From: Brucella pituitosa
GTDB lineage: Bacteria; Pseudomonadota; Alphaproteobacteria; Rhizobiales; Rhizobiaceae
Length of the DNA: 64,000 nucleotides
Reading direction: 5' to 3'
Assembly: GCF_003049685.1 (NCBI RefSeq)
Contig: NZ_PYSY02000001.1
Coordinates: 1,736,001 to 1,800,000 of the forward strand
In this document: positions 20,272-29,738 of the stretch, piece by piece
How positions within the stretch are numbered: the stretch's first letter is position 1
How the letters are laid out: each line of letters begins with the position of its first letter
The notes under the pieces: model-generated
Database searches by the model: none
The model's input: the letters and a program-made list of their open reading frames with translations, nothing else
Told to the model about the DNA's origin: nothing
Made by a program: the position numbers and the translations under genes

Positions 20272-21107
20272 GATTGTCCCTCCCATGTGCCTTCAATGGC
20301 CGCCTTGCGGGCGAAATCTGCAAACCGACGCGGCTTTCGTCCAAGAGCTTCCTGTACGCCATGCGCCACACTGGCATTGCGACCATCAAAAAGCTCGGTG
20401 AAAAGATAGCGCAAAAGCGTGATGACATCTTCCGGCAATGCCTGTTCACGCAGCGCCGTCTCATAATCGGCGAACGAGACCGGATTGAATGACAGCTCTT
20501 TACCTGTCGCCTTGGCTATCTCGCTTATTGCCTCGCTGAAACTGAACAGTTCCGAGCCGGTGAGTTCATAGAGCTTGTTGCGATGTCCCGTTTCGGTAAG
20601 GGCAGCAACGGCGACATCGGCGATATCATCGGCATCAATAAACGGCTCTTTTGTGGGACCAACCGGCAAGGTCAGCGAGCCTGAAAGCAATTCGTCACGC
20701 ATGTAATTTTCGCTGAAGTTCTGCATGAACCAGCTGGCACGCAGCACGGTCCAATCCAGCCCGGATGTTTGAAGAACCTGTTCCGCAGCCTCGGCCTCCT
20801 CCTCTCCTCGCCCAGAAAGAAGCACGACATGGTTCACGCCTGCCTTCTTAGCCGTAGACAGGAACGCGCGGATAACATCCACGGCACCCGGCAAGGCCAG
20901 ATCCGGCTGATATGTGACATAGGCACTCGTGATGCCATCAAGCGCCGCAGCCCACGTTGATTGATTGTTCCAGTCAAAAACTATCCCGGTACTGCGCGAT
21001 ACCGCGCGAACCGAAAGCCCCTTCCCTCGCAGCTTTTCTGCAACCCTCCTACCGGTTTTGCCGGTAGCGCCAATCACCAGATAACGATCATTGCGATGTG
21101 TATTCAT
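20268..21107 (-). CDS. NmrA-like NAD(P)-binding protein
   Basis: 279 residues. The ATG at 21107 is preferred over one at 21113 because GGGAG directly abuts the latter. The dinucleotide-binding motif YLVIGATGKTGRRVAEKL is near residue 10. The fold is an atypical short-chain dehydrogenase of the NmrA type, with ELTGSELFSFSEAISEIA in the substrate-binding part and no obvious Ser-Tyr-Lys catalytic set. Such proteins sense redox state or reduce quinones. It is first in an operon with DUF1772, behind a double TetR-type operator. Confidence 0.88.
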   Translation of the reverse strand: MNTHRNDRYLVIGATGKTGRRVAEKLRGKGLSVRAVSRSTGIVFDWNNQSTWAAALDGITSAYVTYQPDLALPGAVDVIRAFLSTAKKAGVNHVVLLSGRGEEEAEAAEQVLQTSGLDWTVLRASWFMQNFSENYMRDELLSGSLTLPVGPTKEPFIDADDIADVAVAALTETGHRNKLYELTGSELFSFSEAISEIAKATGKELSFNPVSFADYETALREQALPEDVITLLRYLFTELFDGRNASVAHGVQEALGRKPRRFADFARKAAIEGTWEGQS

Positions 21108-21120
21108 CTTCATCTCCCAA

Positions 21121-21141
21121 AATATGAGTAACTCTCATATT
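21121..21141. promoter_or_regulatory. TetR operator 1
   Basis: AATATGAG and CTCATATT are a perfect 8-bp inverted repeat around TAACT. It lies just upstream of the NmrA-type gene in the 87-base divergent gap with the TetR gene. Confidence 0.75.
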
Positions 21142-21144
21142 TGC

Positions 21145-21167
21145 AATATGTGAGCAATCCTCATATT
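21145..21167. promoter_or_regulatory. TetR operator 2
   Basis: AATATGTGAG and CTCATATT repeat the half-sites of operator 1 with one inserted base, around CAATC. The two operators sit almost end to end. Confidence 0.7.
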
Positions 21168-21194
21168 CTGTCAAGATGAAAATGTGAGTCGGTC

Positions 21195-21845
21195 ATGAAG
21201 CAGAATTCAGATACGGAAACAGAAACAATCGGTGCGACCGTCCTGCGCCGCACCCCTAGTCAAAGCCGCGCACAGGAAAAAATCCGGCGCATAACGGAAT
21301 GCGCCACGGCGCTGATCGCCGCCAAAGGCAGCGACAGTCTCAAGATGAGCGAGATTGCACAGCAGGCAGGCATTTCGATCGGTGCGCTCTATCAATACTT
21401 CCCCGATAAAAGCGCCCTGATCCGCTATCTGTTTGAAAGCTGCAATGCGCAATCGCGCCAGTGCATCGAGGACGGCCTTGCAGCGGCGAATTCGGTCGAT
21501 GAACTGATCGTCGCATTCAATGCATTGATTGACGAATATCTGGCGTTGATGCGGCTGGAACCGGCAATGCGCGACATCTGGTCGGCCACGCAGACCGACA
21601 AGTCCCTGTCAAAGCTGGAAATTGCCGAAAGCAGGCAGAACGGCAAGTTGCTCGCAGATACGATCCGCAGGATTGCCCCCGGCAAGGTATCAGCGCAACT
21701 GGACGAAACGGCCTTCCTGCTGATGCATTTTGGCGAATCCGCCATGCGCATCGCCGTCGACGTTTCGGAGAACGAAAGCAATGCGCTGATAGAGGCCTAT
21801 AAACTAATGGCCACGCGCAGCTTGCGCGACCTTATGGCGGATTAG
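21195..21845 (+). CDS. TetR family transcriptional regulator
   Basis: 216 residues. The N-terminal DNA-binding domain runs from about 25 to 75, with the helix-turn-helix MSEIAQQAGISIGALYQYFPD. The C-terminal ligand domain includes IDEYLALMRLEPAMRDIW. It is encoded opposite the NmrA/DUF1772 operon, and two matching palindromes lie between them, so autoregulation and repression of that operon are likely. The inducer is unknown. Its stop codon overlaps the start of a dispersed repeat. Confidence 0.93.
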   Translation: MKQNSDTETETIGATVLRRTPSQSRAQEKIRRITECATALIAAKGSDSLKMSEIAQQAGISIGALYQYFPDKSALIRYLFESCNAQSRQCIEDGLAAANSVDELIVAFNALIDEYLALMRLEPAMRDIWSATQTDKSLSKLEIAESRQNGKLLADTIRRIAPGKVSAQLDETAFLLMHFGESAMRIAVDVSENESNALIEAYKLMATRSLRDLMAD

Positions 21846-21905
21846 AGCATTTCCAGCAAAAGTGTGAAGCAGTTTTGCGTTGGATAATGCGTAAAACAAA
21901 TAGTT
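21844..21905. repeat. dispersed repeat, AGAGCATTTCC type
   Basis: Begins at the TetR stop codon and reads agagcatttccagcaaaagt, then gtgaagcagttttgcgttgg, then ataatgcgtaaaacaaatag. It is the same family as 16745. Confidence 0.7.
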
Positions 21906-21938
21906 AGAGCGGTTCAATCTTAACTGGAACCGCTCTAA
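21904..21938. terminator. hairpin between TetR and GST genes
   Basis: TTAGAGCGGTTC (21904-21915) and GAACCGCTCTAA (21927-21938) form a perfect 12-bp stem. There is no long T-tract, so it may be repeat-derived, but its place between convergent genes suits termination. Confidence 0.55.
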
Positions 21939-21942
21939 ACCC

Positions 21943-22554
21943 CTACGGCAACCAGTCCAGCGAGACATGGCCCTCATCCGCAACTACACGAGCAAGCCAC
22001 GCATTGACCGCCGGATAGCGCTCCATGTTGAAACCACCCCGATGGGCCTCATGCGTATAAGCATAAAGAGCAATATCAGCGACCGTCAGGCTATTACCAA
22101 CTAGAAACGGTGTCTTTTTCAGCTGCTCTTCCATCACGGCCAGCGCTTTGTCTCCACCCACAAGCGTCGATGCAAGACGTTCAGGCGTCGCATCACGTGC
22201 ACGCTCCGGATAGACCATCAAGGCGCGACGAACAGCAACATAGGGCTCATGGCTATATTGTTCGAAGAACAGCCATTGATAAACGAGTGCCCGTTCATAG
22301 GCATCCTTCGGCAGGTAGCGGGTGTTCTCAGCCAGATAGAGCAGCATCGCATTCGATTCGGCAATGAACCGGCCATCATCAAGTTCCAGCAGCGGAACTT
22401 TGCCGTTCGGATTTTTCGCCAGATATTCGGGTGTTCGCGTCGAACCGTCGAGCGACGAAACAGTGACGTGCTTGAACGTCTTTCCCAGTTTGGCGAGCAA
22501 AAGCCGTGGCTTATAGCAGTTTCCGGAATCGGGTTGTGAATAGATTGTAAGCAT
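21943..22554 (-). CDS. glutathione S-transferase family protein
   Basis: 203 residues from the ATG at 22554, with AGGAG six bases upstream. The thioredoxin-like N-terminal domain has MLTIYSQPDSGNCYKPRLLL and the glutathione-binding NPNGKVPLLELDDGRFIAES, including cis-Pro and the Glu-Ser pair. The all-helical C-terminal domain has the capping motif VGNSLTVADIALYAY. Cytosolic; it conjugates or reduces small electrophiles. Substrate unknown. Confidence 0.92.
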   Translation of the reverse strand: MLTIYSQPDSGNCYKPRLLLAKLGKTFKHVTVSSLDGSTRTPEYLAKNPNGKVPLLELDDGRFIAESNAMLLYLAENTRYLPKDAYERALVYQWLFFEQYSHEPYVAVRRALMVYPERARDATPERLASTLVGGDKALAVMEEQLKKTPFLVGNSLTVADIALYAYTHEAHRGGFNMERYPAVNAWLARVVADEGHVSLDWLP

Positions 22555-22780
22555 CTGCTTCTCCTGTGCCGGTATAACATGTCCATCAGATTGAAAGCTG
22601 TCCAATCAGTTTCATTGAAACAATATGTTCGTGGCATTGATGGATCAGAACTTTTCAGCAACACATTCTCGCGAGAAACCGGAATTTATTGCGAAACTGC
22701 AAAGCTTTTGTTGCGATTCGTGCGCCAATGCGACATAGAAAGTCCGCAAAACCGGACCGCGCCCGGTGCCGGTTATCTGA

Positions 22781-24007
<1,227 letters not shown>

Positions 24008-24027
24008 AAGCTAAAAATACAAATGAC

Positions 24028-24052
24028 GAAGGGGCCGAAAGGCCCCTTTTTC
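24028..24052 (+). terminator. aatA terminator
   Basis: GGGGCC-GAAA-GGCCCC stem (24031-24046) followed by TTTTTCG. Confidence 0.9.
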
Positions 24053-24095
24053 GTATCTTCACCTCAAGAGAAAAACCAAGATCTGGCGAAAAGCC

Positions 24096-24211
24096 AAAAA
24101 AAAAGCCAGACAAATGTCTGGCTTTGAGTTTTGAAGGTGCCTTTGAGGCAAACCTCCAGAGGGGAACACTCAGCCTGCGTAAAATGGGAGGAGGAAACGC
24201 AGCGCTGAGAT
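24096..24211 (-). ncRNA. abcR: probable AbcR (alpha-r15 family) small RNA
   Basis: A gene-free stretch read on the minus strand has all parts of a trans-acting sRNA of about 115 bases. It ends in a strong intrinsic terminator: stem AAAGCCAGACA / TGTCTGGCTTT (24102-24125) and a run of nine T. Inside, CTGCGT/ACGCAG (24175-24202) closes a hairpin whose 16-base loop is TTCCTCCTCCCATTTT, and a second unpaired TTCCCCTCT follows. Two CU-rich anti-Shine-Dalgarno stretches and this length are features of Rhizobiales AbcR RNAs, which silence ABC transporter mRNAs with Hfq. The name is from pattern recognition and is not checked by alignment. Confidence 0.68.
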
Positions 24212-24217
24212 GATCTT

Positions 24218-24246
24218 TATATGCACTTTGCTTATTGTTTTGGCAA
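24218..24246 (-). promoter_or_regulatory. promoter of the AbcR-like sRNA
   Basis: On the minus strand, TTGCCA (24246-24241) and CATATA (24223-24218) are separated by exactly 17 bases, close to the alphaproteobacterial consensus. Transcription should start near 24211. Confidence 0.65.
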
Positions 24247-24267
24247 TGCAACTTTATGGCAATGCAG

Positions 24268-24286
24268 CTATGCGTTTTATGCATAG
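24268..24286. promoter_or_regulatory. LysR-type dyad upstream of the sRNA
   Basis: CTATGCGTTTTATGCATAG is a 19-base imperfect palindrome centred about 66 bases before the predicted sRNA start, the normal place for a LysR recognition site. A direct repeat of TGGCAATGCA lies between it and the promoter (24241-24250, 24257-24266). VtlR/LsrB is the candidate ligand. Confidence 0.55.
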
Positions 24287-24587
24287 CTTGAAAATCAGAA
24301 AAACATAAATAAATTCAATATTTTATAGATTTATCACCGAACCGAAACTCTATATCAGCGATATAAGAGCAGCCTAAACTGCAGGCAGATGCAAGTCCGC
24401 CTTGCTTGTAAAAACAGCAAATCACTTTCGCTGGCAACATTCACAGGGCCTGTCACTAAACTATCACCACACTGCATCGAACCTGTCACAGAAGAGGCAT
24501 AGAAGCCCTCGCAAGGCCGCAGCTATCCCCGATGAATGCCCAAACGGCACGTGCTGCGCGCACCCTTATTCAGGAAGGAGCGCCATC

Positions 24588-25439
24588 TTGCGGATCGTTC
24601 AGATTACAGACACTCACCTCAGCCCTGCCAAATCGCACTTCAACAGCAACTGGTCCCCACTGGTCGCGTGGGTCGAACAGCAGAAGCCGGATCTCATCAT
24701 TCATACCGGGGACCTGACCGTCGACGGAGCCGATGTCGAAACTGACCTGATTTTCTGCCGCGATCGTATTGCAGAGCTCCCTGCGCCTGTGTTGAGCCTG
24801 CCCGGTAATCATGACATCGGTCATCTTCCCGGCAGTCACCAGCCCGTTAACCCGCTGCGCCTTGCACGCTGGCGCACGCATTTCGGCCCAGATTATTGGG
24901 CAAAAGATTTCGGAAACTGGCGCATTATTGGTCTCAACAGCCTGATCATCGGCGCAAATTCGGTTGAGGAAGAAGGGCAGTTTCAGTGGCTGGAAGCTGA
25001 ACTGAATAATAGCGACGGCAAGCCGGTTGCAGTCTTTGCACACAAGCCTGTTTTCGTCGATGCGCCGAACGAAGGTGATACGGGTTACTGGGGTATTAGC
25101 CCGGCGCCTCGCCAGCGTCTTTACGATCTTTTCAAAGCCCATAATGTGAAGCTTCACGCCAGTGGTCATCTGCACCGCGCCTGGGAAGGCACCACTGACG
25201 GCATCAGCTACATCTGGGCACCCGCAGCCGCCTTCATCGTCGGGCCAATGGAACGCGACCTGCCCGGCGAACGTATCCTCGGCGCTGCCATTCACGAGCT
25301 CGGTGAAACCGTAACAAGCGAAATCGTCCGCATCGAAGAGCTCACCCCTTACGTCATCGATGACGTGGTGCATGAAGTCTATCCGCATCATACCGGCGAT
25401 GGTGAAGCAGAAGAACTCATTGCGGAGGCCAGCCAGTGA
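24588..25439 (+). CDS. CpdA-like calcineurin-type phosphodiesterase
   Basis: 283 residues from a TTG start seven bases after AAGGAG; the sequence upstream is open but not family-like. Metal-binding motifs of the metallophosphoesterase fold are in order: DTH near residue 9, GDLTVDGAD, GNHDIGH and the C-terminal GHLHRAW. It should hydrolyse a phosphodiester in the cytoplasm. Its stop overlaps the GTG of the next gene (GTGA), so it is co-translated with an ABC importer. This suggests it acts on the imported compound, perhaps a glycerophosphodiester, rather than on cAMP. Confidence 0.88.
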   Translation: MRIVQITDTHLSPAKSHFNSNWSPLVAWVEQQKPDLIIHTGDLTVDGADVETDLIFCRDRIAELPAPVLSLPGNHDIGHLPGSHQPVNPLRLARWRTHFGPDYWAKDFGNWRIIGLNSLIIGANSVEEEGQFQWLEAELNNSDGKPVAVFAHKPVFVDAPNEGDTGYWGISPAPRQRLYDLFKAHNVKLHASGHLHRAWEGTTDGISYIWAPAAAFIVGPMERDLPGERILGAAIHELGETVTSEIVRIEELTPYVIDDVVHEVYPHHTGDGEAEELIAEASQ

Positions 25440-26614
25440 GCACGCTCACCCTTCGAGACATCAGCAAATCCTATGGTGCCAACCGCATTCTCGATGGTAT
25501 TTCCCTGGAAGCGGCGGAGGGTGAATTCATCGCTCTCGTTGGCCCTTCCGGCTGCGGCAAAAGCACATTGCTGCGCATTCTGGCCGGGCTGGACCACGCA
25601 GACGAAGGCAGCATCGCCATTGCTGGGCGTGACATTACCGCAGCGCATCCAGCCGACCGCAATATGGCGATGGTCTTCCAGTCATACGCCCTTTATCCGC
25701 ATCTGACAGCAGCACAGAACATTGCTGTACCGCTCGCCATGCGCGATCTCACAACGATGGAGCGCATGCCGATCATTGGCCCACTTATTCCCAGCCAGAG
25801 GAAAAAGCGAGCTTCTATTCAGAAACAGGTCAGAGCCACTGCGACCAGCTTGAAAATAGACCATTTGCTTGATCGCAAGCCGGGTCAGATGTCTGGAGGT
25901 CAGCGCCAACGTGTGGCTCTCGCCCGCGCGCTCGTCCGCCAGCCGGGTGCGTTCCTGATGGACGAGCCACTCTCCAATCTTGATGCCAATCTACGTGTTC
26001 ACACCCGTGCGGAAATCGTCGAACTGCATCGTCGTGCAGGCGTGCCAACCATCTACGTTACACACGATCAGGCAGAAGCACTCAGCATGGCCGACCGCGT
26101 TGCAGTCATGATGGGCGGCAAACTGCTTCAGATCGACACGCCAACCGCGATCTATAACGATCCGCGCCATATCGAGGTCGCGCAGTTCATCGGCACGCCC
26201 CGCATCAATATTCTTGATGCCGTGATCAGCGATAACGGCATTGTTCATTTTGCAGGCCACGCCATTCTGCAAGGCGTTGCCGCCCATTTCGGCACCCAAG
26301 TTCGCATCGGCATCAGACCCGAACATTTCCGTATCGTTCCGCATGATAAGACCGGCATCAGCGCGACCGTCTCACGGATCGAATTTCTTGGCTCGGAAGT
26401 GCTGATCTATATGAAAGCGCCCGGAACTTCACAGGAGTTGACGGCAAAGCTCGACCCCGCCAATGCACAGCACATTATAACGGGCCTGCCAGTCGGCCTG
26501 CACTTTGACGCCGCCAACGCCTATCTGTTTGGCGAAGACGGTCTGCGCCTGCGTCAGCCTGCCGATAGCAAAGTGACGCTTATGGCCCGCGAAAGGACGT
26601 CAGCCCATGTCTGA
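25436..26614 (+). CDS. ABC transporter ATPase, UgpC/MalK type
   Basis: 392 residues from a GTG overlapping the previous stop by four bases. Walker A GPSGCGKST is near residue 38; the Q-loop VFQSYALYPHL, signature MSGGQRQRVALARAL and Walker B FLMDEPLSNLD follow. The C-terminal TOBE-like region fits the CUT1 sugar/glycerol-phosphate group. Compared with typical members there is an extra segment of about 20 residues (MERMPIIGPLIPSQRKKRAS) before the signature. It energises the permeases encoded next. The next start lies inside its last codons (8-base overlap). Confidence 0.94.
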   Translation: MSTLTLRDISKSYGANRILDGISLEAAEGEFIALVGPSGCGKSTLLRILAGLDHADEGSIAIAGRDITAAHPADRNMAMVFQSYALYPHLTAAQNIAVPLAMRDLTTMERMPIIGPLIPSQRKKRASIQKQVRATATSLKIDHLLDRKPGQMSGGQRQRVALARALVRQPGAFLMDEPLSNLDANLRVHTRAEIVELHRRAGVPTIYVTHDQAEALSMADRVAVMMGGKLLQIDTPTAIYNDPRHIEVAQFIGTPRINILDAVISDNGIVHFAGHAILQGVAAHFGTQVRIGIRPEHFRIVPHDKTGISATVSRIEFLGSEVLIYMKAPGTSQELTAKLDPANAQHIITGLPVGLHFDAANAYLFGEDGLRLRQPADSKVTLMARERTSAHV

Positions 26615-27539
26615 CGCCGCTGTTCCCCATTCGGGCACAAGTCACGCAAGAACGGCCGCAGAAAATGCCCGCCGCCGTGAAGAACGTCTTGCATGGAAAC
26701 TAGCCTCCCCGGCGATTTTTCTGACTGTACTCCTCATCCTGCTGCCAACCGCTGCTGTGATCTTCTGGAGTTTCACCAATTTCGAACTTGGCTATGATGG
26801 TTTCGAGTTTATCGGATTTGATAATTATGCCGAACTCTTCCGTGATCGAACATTCCTGATCTCGCTCAAAAACACTGCCGTTTACACCGCTATTGTAGCT
26901 CCAGCCTCTGTCTTTCTCGGCCTTGGCGTAGCGCTGCTCATCGAGAGCGAAGTGCGCGGCAAATCCTTCTTCCGCACGGTCTATTTCCTGCCGGTCGCCT
27001 CGCTCCTCGTCGCCATGGCTACCGTCTGGCAATATTTGCTGCACCCAACGCTCGGTCCCGTCAACGCCATACTTGGCATGATCGGCATCACTGGCCCCAA
27101 TTGGCTTGGTTCCAGTGACACCGTTCTGACCAGTCTTGCGATGATTGGGGTATGGCAAAGCGTTGGCTTTAACATGGTGCTGTTTCTGGCAGGCCTTACC
27201 GCCATTCCACGCGAGCTTTATTCAGCTGCCGAAGTCGATGGCGTGAAAAGCAGCTGGGAACGCTTCCGTCTGGTCACATGGCCCTTACTCGGACCAACCA
27301 CGCTTTTTGTGACAACAATCAGCATCATCAATGCCGTGAAGGTTTTCGAGACAGTCAAAACACTCACAGAAGGCGGCCCGAACAAAGCCTCTGAAGTGCT
27401 ACTCTGGACCATCTATCAGGAAGGCTTCGTCTATCTGCGCGTCGGCTATGCCTCAGCAATGACAGTGATCTTTCTCGCGGTTCTGGTGATCCTGATGATG
27501 TTGCAGTTCCGCATGCTGGACCGTCGCACCCACTATTGA
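26607..27539 (+). CDS. ABC transporter permease, UgpA/MalF type
   Basis: 310 residues, six predicted membrane helices, the first at about 30-52. The EAA loop that contacts the ATPase is ELYSAAEVDGVKSSWERFRL at about 208-227. It overlaps the ATPase gene by eight bases and is followed 10 bases later by the second permease. It forms the import channel with that partner. No N-terminal extra domain is present. Confidence 0.94.
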   Translation: MSDAAVPHSGTSHARTAAENARRREERLAWKLASPAIFLTVLLILLPTAAVIFWSFTNFELGYDGFEFIGFDNYAELFRDRTFLISLKNTAVYTAIVAPASVFLGLGVALLIESEVRGKSFFRTVYFLPVASLLVAMATVWQYLLHPTLGPVNAILGMIGITGPNWLGSSDTVLTSLAMIGVWQSVGFNMVLFLAGLTAIPRELYSAAEVDGVKSSWERFRLVTWPLLGPTTLFVTTISIINAVKVFETVKTLTEGGPNKASEVLLWTIYQEGFVYLRVGYASAMTVIFLAVLVILMMLQFRMLDRRTHY

Positions 27540-27549
27540 GGAAACCCGG

Positions 27550-28371
27550 ATGACATTGGCTCGTTCTTTCCGTCTTGGACTTCTGTCGCTGGGTGCGTTG
27601 TTGTTTCTCGCGCCCTACATCTTCATGCTGTCGACGGCCGCAAAGTCCCAGCAAGATATTTTCTCGTCCTCCCTGTCGCTGATCCCTCACAATTGGGCGC
27701 TCTGGGAAAATCTGACCAAGGCTTTGACACGCGTCCCGATGGGGCTTTTGCTGTTCAACGGCGTTGTTGTCTGTGGCTTGGTTCTCGTCGTTCAGGTCGT
27801 CATCGCCATTCCTTGCGCTTATGCCATGGCAAAGCTGCAGTTTCGCGGCCAACGCACCATGATGATGCTGGTTATGCTGGGTCTGCTAGTGCCGATCCAT
27901 GCAACTGCACTGCCATTCTATGTTGGTTTCAACAAGCTTGGTGTGCTCAACAGCTATTTTGCTCTCAGCGCTCCGTTCTTCATCTCGGTCTTCGGCATTT
28001 TCCTGTTTCTGCAGTTCTTCCGCGCCCTGCCGGATGATCTCATCAGCGCAGCCCGTCTCGACGGCATGTCGGAAGCAGGTATCGTTATGCGGGTGATCGT
28101 TCCCAACGCATGGCCCGCAATCACCGCTTTCTCGATCTTCTCGGTTGTCGCGCACTGGAACGACCTGTTCTGGCCGCTGATCGTCATCAACGGCATGGAG
28201 CGTGCCACGCCGCCGCTTGGCCTTCTCTATTTCCGCGCTGCGGAAGCAGGCGATGATTACGGCGCGCTGATGGCAGCGACACTCATCATTACGTTGCCAC
28301 TTCTCCTCGCATTTCTTGCCGCCCAGCGCCGCTTCATCGAAGGCATCACCCTCACCGGCCTCAAAGGCTGA
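27550..28371 (+). CDS. ABC transporter permease, UgpE/MalG type
   Basis: 273 residues, six predicted helices. The EAA loop reads LISAARLDGMSEAGIVMRVI at about 165-184. AGGAAACCC precedes the ATG. The second permease of the importer; in CUT1 systems the two permeases make a heterodimer. The binding-protein gene follows after 34 bases, so all five genes form one transcription unit. Confidence 0.94.
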   Translation: MTLARSFRLGLLSLGALLFLAPYIFMLSTAAKSQQDIFSSSLSLIPHNWALWENLTKALTRVPMGLLLFNGVVVCGLVLVVQVVIAIPCAYAMAKLQFRGQRTMMMLVMLGLLVPIHATALPFYVGFNKLGVLNSYFALSAPFFISVFGIFLFLQFFRALPDDLISAARLDGMSEAGIVMRVIVPNAWPAITAFSIFSVVAHWNDLFWPLIVINGMERATPPLGLLYFRAAEAGDDYGALMAATLIITLPLLLAFLAAQRRFIEGITLTGLKG

Positions 28372-28405
28372 ATTCTTCCCTCCCATCCTCCACAGGAGTT
28401 CAATC

Positions 28406-29671
28406 ATGAAACGCTTTTCCAGTGCACTCGCCGCTCTGGCAATGGCAACAGGTCTCGGCTCGCCCGCCTTTGCCGACACGACGTTGAACGTACACTACCC
28501 GATGCCGGGCTTCTTCAAGGATGTCATGGCGGACATCTCCAAGAAGTTCATGGAAGAAAACCCGGACATCAAAATCAACTTCGTCAGCCCTTCCGCGACT
28601 TACGAAGAAGGCATCCAGACGATCATGCGTCAGGCTGGCACATCGGAAATGCCAGACATCACTTTCACCGGTTTGAACCGCTTGCGCGTATTGGCCGAGC
28701 GCAACATCGGTGTCGACATGAAGCCGCTTGTCGATAAGGAAGCCGATCTGGAAGCCCAGGGCTTCACCGACCATCTGCTGAGCCTCGCCCGCGTTGGCGA
28801 CCGTCAGGTTGGTCTTGCTTTCGCGACCTCCAACCCGATCATGTATTACAATGCCGATCTTCTAAAGGCAGCAGGTGGCAATCCTGACACGCCTCCAACC
28901 ACCTGGGACGAAGTGATTGAGCTTGGTGGTAAGATCAAAGCGCTTGGCAACGGCAATGAAGGCATCGATTTCCGCTGGCAGGGCGATGACTGGATGTTCT
29001 CAGCCCTTCTGTTCGGCGCTGGTGGCACCATGCTGTCTGAAGACGAGAAGAAGGTTGCCTTCGACGGAGCGGAAGGTCTTGAAGCTTTCAAGCTGGTCGA
29101 TCGCATGGTCAAGGAAGGCGGCATGCCGGTTCTCACCAAGGCTGCAGGCGAGCAGTCATTTGCTGCTGGCAAAGTTGGATTTTCATTCCAGACAACGGGC
29201 GCTCTGCGCAACACGATCAAGAATGTCGGCGACAAGTTCGACATGCGCACCGCCAAGATCCCGCTTCTCAACGCCGAAAAAGGTCGGCTGCCAACAGGCG
29301 GCAATGCGGTTGTGATCCTGACCGAAGATCAGGCCAAGCAGGATGCAGCATGGAAATTCGCCAAGTTCGCTGCTGGCCCTTATGGCGCTTCCGTCGTCGT
29401 CCCCGGCACTGGCTATGTACCGAACAACGAACTGGCCGCCAAATCAGATGAGTATCTCGGCAAGTTCTACGAGGAAAACCCGCTGTTTAAAGCTGGTCTC
29501 AGCCAGATGTCGCTGATGATCCCTTGGTATGCTTTCCCCGGCTCAAATGGCGTCAAGGTAACGCAGACCATCGTCGATAATCTCTCGCGCGTTGTTGAAC
29601 AGTCGGCAACGCCGGAAGACGCTCTCGCCGATGCATCCAAGGAAGTGCAGCGCCTGTTGCCACGCAAGTAA
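28406..29671 (+). CDS. extracellular solute-binding protein, family 1
   Basis: 421 residues from the ATG at 28406, with AGGAG before it. The signal peptide MKRFSSALAALAMATGLGSP ends at about residue 27 (AFA-DT). The mature part is a periplasmic family 1 (UgpB/MalE-like) receptor, with GEQSFAAGKVGFSFQTTGAL in the hinge/ligand region. It delivers ligand to the permeases. The ligand is not identifiable; glycerol-phosphate compounds are plausible because a phosphodiesterase heads the operon. Last gene of the operon, with a strong terminator 15 bases after the stop. Confidence 0.92.
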   Translation: MKRFSSALAALAMATGLGSPAFADTTLNVHYPMPGFFKDVMADISKKFMEENPDIKINFVSPSATYEEGIQTIMRQAGTSEMPDITFTGLNRLRVLAERNIGVDMKPLVDKEADLEAQGFTDHLLSLARVGDRQVGLAFATSNPIMYYNADLLKAAGGNPDTPPTTWDEVIELGGKIKALGNGNEGIDFRWQGDDWMFSALLFGAGGTMLSEDEKKVAFDGAEGLEAFKLVDRMVKEGGMPVLTKAAGEQSFAAGKVGFSFQTTGALRNTIKNVGDKFDMRTAKIPLLNAEKGRLPTGGNAVVILTEDQAKQDAAWKFAKFAAGPYGASVVVPGTGYVPNNELAAKSDEYLGKFYEENPLFKAGLSQMSLMIPWYAFPGSNGVKVTQTIVDNLSRVVEQSATPEDALADASKEVQRLLPRK

Positions 29672-29685
29672 CATTGATGAAAATG

Positions 29686-29720
29686 AAAAGGCCGCGCTGG
29701 ATGATCCAGCGCGGCCTTTT
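29686..29720. terminator. strong bidirectional terminator
   Basis: A 16-bp perfect stem AAAAGGCCGCGCTGGA / TCCAGCGCGGCCTTTT with loop TGA. It serves the importer operon and the convergent LysR gene. Confidence 0.92.
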
Positions 29721-29738
29721 CACATCGTAGGACTACAA

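Larger units (their letters stand above)
24008..24587. other. 580-base gap holding an sRNA gene
   Basis: Contains the aatA terminator, a minus-strand small RNA with its own promoter and upstream dyad (24096-24286), and then about 300 bases before the phosphodiesterase start in which I see no further structure. Confidence 0.7.
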
